From the NCBI RefSeq assembly GCF_900113525.1, contig NZ_FOPP01000005.1, positions 124,001-188,000 of the forward strand: a DNA stretch of 64,000 nt, in the 5' to 3' direction. Position 1 is the stretch's first letter; each line of letters starts with the position of its first letter. Position numbers and translations under genes: made by a program. A model generated the notes under the pieces. It saw nothing but the letters and a program-made list of their open reading frames with translations, was not told where the DNA came from and made no database searches. The stretch comes from Pedobacter insulae. Lineage in GTDB: Bacteria > Bacteroidota > Bacteroidia > Sphingobacteriales > Sphingobacteriaceae. Shown piece by piece: positions 60,588-64,000 of the stretch.

Positions 60588-63500
60588 ATGAATAGAGATT
60601 ATCTTAGAAGGAAGGCTTTAGTGTATATACTTGGGGCGACCAAGTTGGTCACGGCTATAGCCTTACCCTTATTTTTGTTTGAAGTGCCGGCAATGGCTTT
60701 TGTCGCACCGCCAATGCTTGTCCAATCGCAAGAAATTGTTACTATAAAAGGTAAAGTTGTTGACGAAGCTGACAATTCTGCCATTCCTGGTGCAACGTTG
60801 GTGGATGCACAGCGCAAAGTATTGGGCTTAACCAATGCTGATGGTATGTTTAGTATCAAATTGCCAAAAGGAACAGCTTTTAGCGTTAATATGATTGGCT
60901 ATACAACATATACGCACACCGCTAATCAAACCAATGACAACCTGATGGTGAGAATGAGTGCCTCCAACAGTCGACTGCAAGAAGTTGTTGTTACGGCATT
61001 AGGAATAAAGCGAGAGGAGAAATCATTGGGTTATGCCGTTACAAAAATAGATAGCACGCAGCTAACCAACGCGATTTCCAGTAACTGGACCGATGCATTG
61101 TCTGGAAAGGTTGCGGGGTTAAATCTTGTCAGAAACGGCGGCCCAGCTGGATCAAACAAGATTATTCTGCGTGGAGAGAATAACTTGACAGGTGATAACG
61201 AGGCTTTGATTGTAATAGACGGTGTAGTGGCAAGTAGCAGTTCTAGACGTACGGCTTCCACAGGCGGTGGTGTTTATGGAACTTCTGGTGATATTATGCC
61301 AGCCGATTTTGGCAGCGCCCTGAACGATTTAAACCCAGACGACATACAAGATGTTACCGTGCTAAAAGGCCCTGGAGCGTCTGCCTTGTATGGCCAGCGG
61401 GGTGCTAATGGTGCAATTTTAATTACCACCAAGTCAGGTAACAAGAATAAAGGGAAGCTTGGTATTACTTTCACATCAAATACTGCATGGGAGAGTGTAA
61501 ACCGTGGTCCCGACAGACAGAGCGAATATGGACAAGGACAATTCGGTGTGTCGTACTTTTCGTATGGTACTACCGATGATGGCGCAAGTACCAACGGAAC
61601 CAGCGCAACTTGGGGTGCTCCGTTCGCTTCAGGGGGGAACTTCTTCCAATACGATCCAGCTCTCAAAGGCCGGAGTTTAGAGAGAATGCCATGGGTTTCC
61701 TATGAAGATCCGATTGATGCGTTTTTTAAAACAGGTTTAGAAACAACAAATTCAGTAAGTTTAGGCGGAACATTTAAAAAGATCGCACTACGCTTTTCTG
61801 CTAGTCACGGTACAAATGAGTGGATAGTGCCTAATACGGGTTTAGAACGTACTTCGGCATCTCTCTCCGCGAACACCAACCTTACTAATAAACTGAGTTT
61901 ATCATTGAAAGTTGGGTATAATAACCGATTTAGTGATAATTTACCAGCCACGGGTTATGGCAATCAATCACTGATGTATTGGTTTATGTTTGCCCAACCC
62001 AATGTTAATACCGATTGGTACAGAGACTATTGGGTAAATGGGATGGTAAACCGTCAATTTGTGAACATCACCACAACGAACCCAGAAAGCCCTTATGCAA
62101 TTTCAGAACAATATCTGAATTCGCAGCGAAGAAATGGTGTTTTAGGCAATATTCAAGCCACCTATAAATTTACAGATGAATTAAGTTTGATGCTTCGGTC
62201 GTCTATAGATTATAATAAGGATAATCGCGATACTAGGCGCCCATTTGATGCTTCAGGAAATAAATTTGCACAAGGATCTTACCGTGAGCAGGACATTAAT
62301 TCATATGAAGTAAATGCAGATTTCTTATTAAAGTATGACAAAAAAATCACTAAAGATCTAAGTCTGTCAGCAACTGCTGGGGGCAGCCAGATGAGAAACC
62401 ACTATAATAAAGCCGAACTAAGAGCGGATGGTCTAAAAGAGCCGGGAATTTATAGGTTGGATAATAATGCAAATCCTTTAATCTCTGTGCCAGATACGGC
62501 ACAATACCGTATTAACAGTTTCTATGGAGCGATGTCATTTGCTTTCAAGAATTACTTGTATTTGGATTTAACAGGGAGACAAGATTGGAGCAGTACTTTG
62601 GCAACGCCAACGAGGACGGATAATGTTGGATTCTTCTACCCGTCTGCTAGTGTATCATTTGTACCGTCAGATCTATGGCAAATGCCAAAAGCTATTAATT
62701 TTGCTAAATTAAGAGCATCCATATCGCAGGTAGGTAGCGGAGGTACTTCACCTTACCGTACAGCTTACAACTATACCTTAGCATCCAATGGAATTTATCC
62801 AGACAGTGCGATGACCAATCCAAACGTTTTGCCAAATCCGAATTTGAAACCGTTAAAAACGACAACCTTAGAGGTTGGAGCTGAAGTTAAGTTTTTTAAT
62901 AACAGATTAAGCTTTGATATAGCTGCCTATGCAGGAAGCACTAAAAATCAGATTTTAAATAGGTTAGTTGATCGAGCAACGGGATATAATGTTGCAGTAG
63001 TTAATATCGGAAGAGTTGACAACAAGGGTTTGGAGCTCGCTGTGAATGGAACAGTCCTAAAAGCGAAAGAATTTAGTTGGAACTTAACGGGAACTTTTAC
63101 AGCTAACCGAAACAAAATCAAGGAATTAGCGGACAGTTCGGTAGTACTCCGGACTGGCGCATTGGGAGGTGGACAAGTAGTTGCAAATGTAGGTGGCAGT
63201 ATGGGTGATCTTTACGGCCGTGGCTATCTCCGTTCTCCGGACGGCCAGATTATTTTTGACCCAACCACGGGAAATGCGAGAACCAATTCAACAGACTTAC
63301 TTTATCTTGGAAATACAATGCCTAAATTTAGATTCAGTTTTGGAACGGGTATAACTTATAAGCGTTTTAATGTAAACGCGTTGTTTGATGCACAACTGGG
63401 AGCTGTTGGCCACTCGCTAACGTTCTCTAGAATGGCTGCGCTAGGGAAGCTTAAAATAACGCTGCCGGGAAGATATAATGGAGTAGTGGGAGATGGGGTA

Positions 63501-63860
63501 GTCGAAAACCCAGATGGTACGTACCGTAAAAATGATGTGATAGCGACGAATTTTGAGAGTTATTACACCTCACTTTATGGCTCTGATCAAGCAGAGGGAA
63601 GTGTGTTTAGAACGGATTATGTTAAATTTAGGGAGGCTACGATAGGCTACTCGCTTAAATCAGACCTTGCAAGGAAACTGGGATTATCTAGTGTAAAATT
63701 GAGCTTTTACGGACGTAATTTATTTATTTGGTCGCCATGGCCGGCATTCGACCCTGAGTTTGGAACATTATCTGGTTCAGACATTGTTCAAGGGTTTGAA
63801 ACTGGTCAATTGCCATCAACCAGGACTTATGGTTTTCGTTTAGTTGTAGGTGTTAATTAA
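60588..63860 (+). CDS. SusC/RagA-type TonB-linked outer-membrane transporter
   Basis: This protein of about 1090 residues has an N-terminal signal region (to about residue 48) and a carboxypeptidase-regulatory-like domain (about 50-120, VTIKGKVVDEADNSAIPGATL). LQEVVVTALGIKREEKSLGYAV is the TonB-box/plug start, and the plug has ALIVIDGVV and VLKGPGASALYGQRGANGAILITTKSG. A 22-strand barrel ends in TYGFRLVVGVN. It imports oligosaccharides or peptides across the outer membrane with SusD, which follows after seven bases. The ATG at 60588 is used rather than the GTG one codon before. No sigma or anti-sigma gene is in view, so the substrate is unknown. Confidence 0.95.
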   Translation: MNRDYLRRKALVYILGATKLVTAIALPLFLFEVPAMAFVAPPMLVQSQEIVTIKGKVVDEADNSAIPGATLVDAQRKVLGLTNADGMFSIKLPKGTAFSVNMIGYTTYTHTANQTNDNLMVRMSASNSRLQEVVVTALGIKREEKSLGYAVTKIDSTQLTNAISSNWTDALSGKVAGLNLVRNGGPAGSNKIILRGENNLTGDNEALIVIDGVVASSSSRRTASTGGGVYGTSGDIMPADFGSALNDLNPDDIQDVTVLKGPGASALYGQRGANGAILITTKSGNKNKGKLGITFTSNTAWESVNRGPDRQSEYGQGQFGVSYFSYGTTDDGASTNGTSATWGAPFASGGNFFQYDPALKGRSLERMPWVSYEDPIDAFFKTGLETTNSVSLGGTFKKIALRFSASHGTNEWIVPNTGLERTSASLSANTNLTNKLSLSLKVGYNNRFSDNLPATGYGNQSLMYWFMFAQPNVNTDWYRDYWVNGMVNRQFVNITTTNPESPYAISEQYLNSQRRNGVLGNIQATYKFTDELSLMLRSSIDYNKDNRDTRRPFDASGNKFAQGSYREQDINSYEVNADFLLKYDKKITKDLSLSATAGGSQMRNHYNKAELRADGLKEPGIYRLDNNANPLISVPDTAQYRINSFYGAMSFAFKNYLYLDLTGRQDWSSTLATPTRTDNVGFFYPSASVSFVPSDLWQMPKAINFAKLRASISQVGSGGTSPYRTAYNYTLASNGIYPDSAMTNPNVLPNPNLKPLKTTTLEVGAEVKFFNNRLSFDIAAYAGSTKNQILNRLVDRATGYNVAVVNIGRVDNKGLELAVNGTVLKAKEFSWNLTGTFTANRNKIKELADSSVVLRTGALGGGQVVANVGGSMGDLYGRGYLRSPDGQIIFDPTTGNARTNSTDLLYLGNTMPKFRFSFGTGITYKRFNVNALFDAQLGAVGHSLTFSRMAALGKLKITLPGRYNGVVGDGVVENPDGTYRKNDVIATNFESYYTSLYGSDQAEGSVFRTDYVKFREATIGYSLKSDLARKLGLSSVKLSFYGRNLFIWSPWPAFDPEFGTLSGSDIVQGFETGQLPSTRTYGFRLVVGVN

Positions 63861-63867
63861 AAAGAAA

Positions 63868-64000
63868 ATGAAAAAGATTAAAAATATAACCAGTTATACG
63901 CTATTACTAGCTCTTGGAATTTCATTCTTTTCTTGTAAGAAAGATTTTAATGAAGTAAATAAAGATCCTATTGGAAAATCGACTACAACGGCTAATCAAT
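63868..64000 (+). CDS. SusD/RagB-type lipoprotein, 3'-truncated by window edge
   Basis: Forty-four codons are visible, starting MKKIKNITSYTLLLALG. The signal peptide ends in lipobox FFSC followed by KKDFNEVNKDPIG. The lipobox with D-F-N-E-V-N-x-D-P is the usual N-terminus of SusD-like nutrient-binding lipoproteins, and it lies seven bases after a SusC gene. The rest of the protein lies outside the window. Confidence 0.85.
   Translation, partial: MKKIKNITSYTLLLALGISFFSCKKDFNEVNKDPIGKSTTTANQ

Noticed and set aside
1-64000. CRISPR arrays, tRNA or rRNA genes, transposases, prophage or integrase sites
   Set aside because: None was recognised. Short direct repeats were limited to the palindromic elements listed.

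Overview
The window is a 64-kb chromosomal stretch of an AT-rich member of the phylum Bacteroidota, most likely a Pedobacter-like member of the Sphingobacteriaceae. The main evidence is a SusC/SusD-type outer-membrane pair at the right end, PorX (response regulator plus PglZ domain) of the type IX secretion circuit, a fused LpxC-FabZ gene, an HYC_CC_PP-type small protein, many signal peptides ending in 'AQ', and promoters of the phylum type (TTTG, about 19 bases, TAnnTTTG). I see no tRNA, rRNA, CRISPR array, transposase or phage gene. This is ordinary backbone carrying accessory, mostly envelope-directed, cargo.

Layout. 1-1.7 kb: the 3' part of a periplasmic FMN transferase (ApbE) fused to DUF2271, with a PepSY-type membrane protein. 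1.8-8 kb: a giant alpha-2-macroglobulin-like protein. 8-11.8 kb: ybeY and a DUF4175 coiled-coil membrane protein. 12-19.5 kb: a GDPD-GH16 fusion enzyme, a cold-shock protein, a lipoprotein, a phosphodiester glycosidase, and two secreted proteases. 19.6-25.6 kb: a DacB-like D,D-carboxypeptidase operon with a PLP enzyme, a phosphatase and an MFS carrier, convergent with alanine dehydrogenase plus D-Ala-D-Ala dipeptidase. 25.7-27.7 kb: porX-tsaE. 27.8-33.1 kb: an HD hydrolase, lpxD, lpxC/fabZ, lpxA and an ABC ATPase. 33.2-34.9 kb: a probable small RNA gene, efp, 5-formyl-THF cyclo-ligase and a tiny protein. 34.8-38.5 kb: hutG, hutI, exonuclease III and cyclophilin. 38.7-41 kb: a probable metal (copper-type) periplasmic cluster. 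41.1-45.8 kb: YceI, YgiD, DinB/YfiT, an aldehyde dehydrogenase and a compact FAD protein. 45.8-49.8 kb: a LytS/LytTR two-component pair with a thioredoxin-like protein. 50-55.8 kb: two M14 carboxypeptidase paralogues (the first with all catalytic ligands lost) and an S9 peptidase. 56-57.3 kb: peroxiredoxin, thioredoxin and DUF6952. 57.3-60.5 kb: a flavin stress protein, a DeoR regulator and divergent glpD. 60.6-64 kb: SusC and the start of SusD.

How the genes work together. Lipid A synthesis, cell-wall D-Ala turnover, secreted peptidases and the Sus pair all serve the envelope and nutrient scavenging. Three loci carry an inverted-repeat family (arm beginning CGTCATTGCGAGGCACGAAG), which sits at gene ends and in one case forms the C-terminal codons of a transporter. 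The most original items are the intergenic RNA before efp (own promoter, two crossing helices, strong terminator), the M14 pseudopeptidase/active pair, the GDPD-GH16 fusion, the possible self-flavinylation site in the ApbE-DUF2271 protein, and promoters that abut start codons (lpxD and the HYC gene). All functions are read from sequence motifs; no database search was possible.
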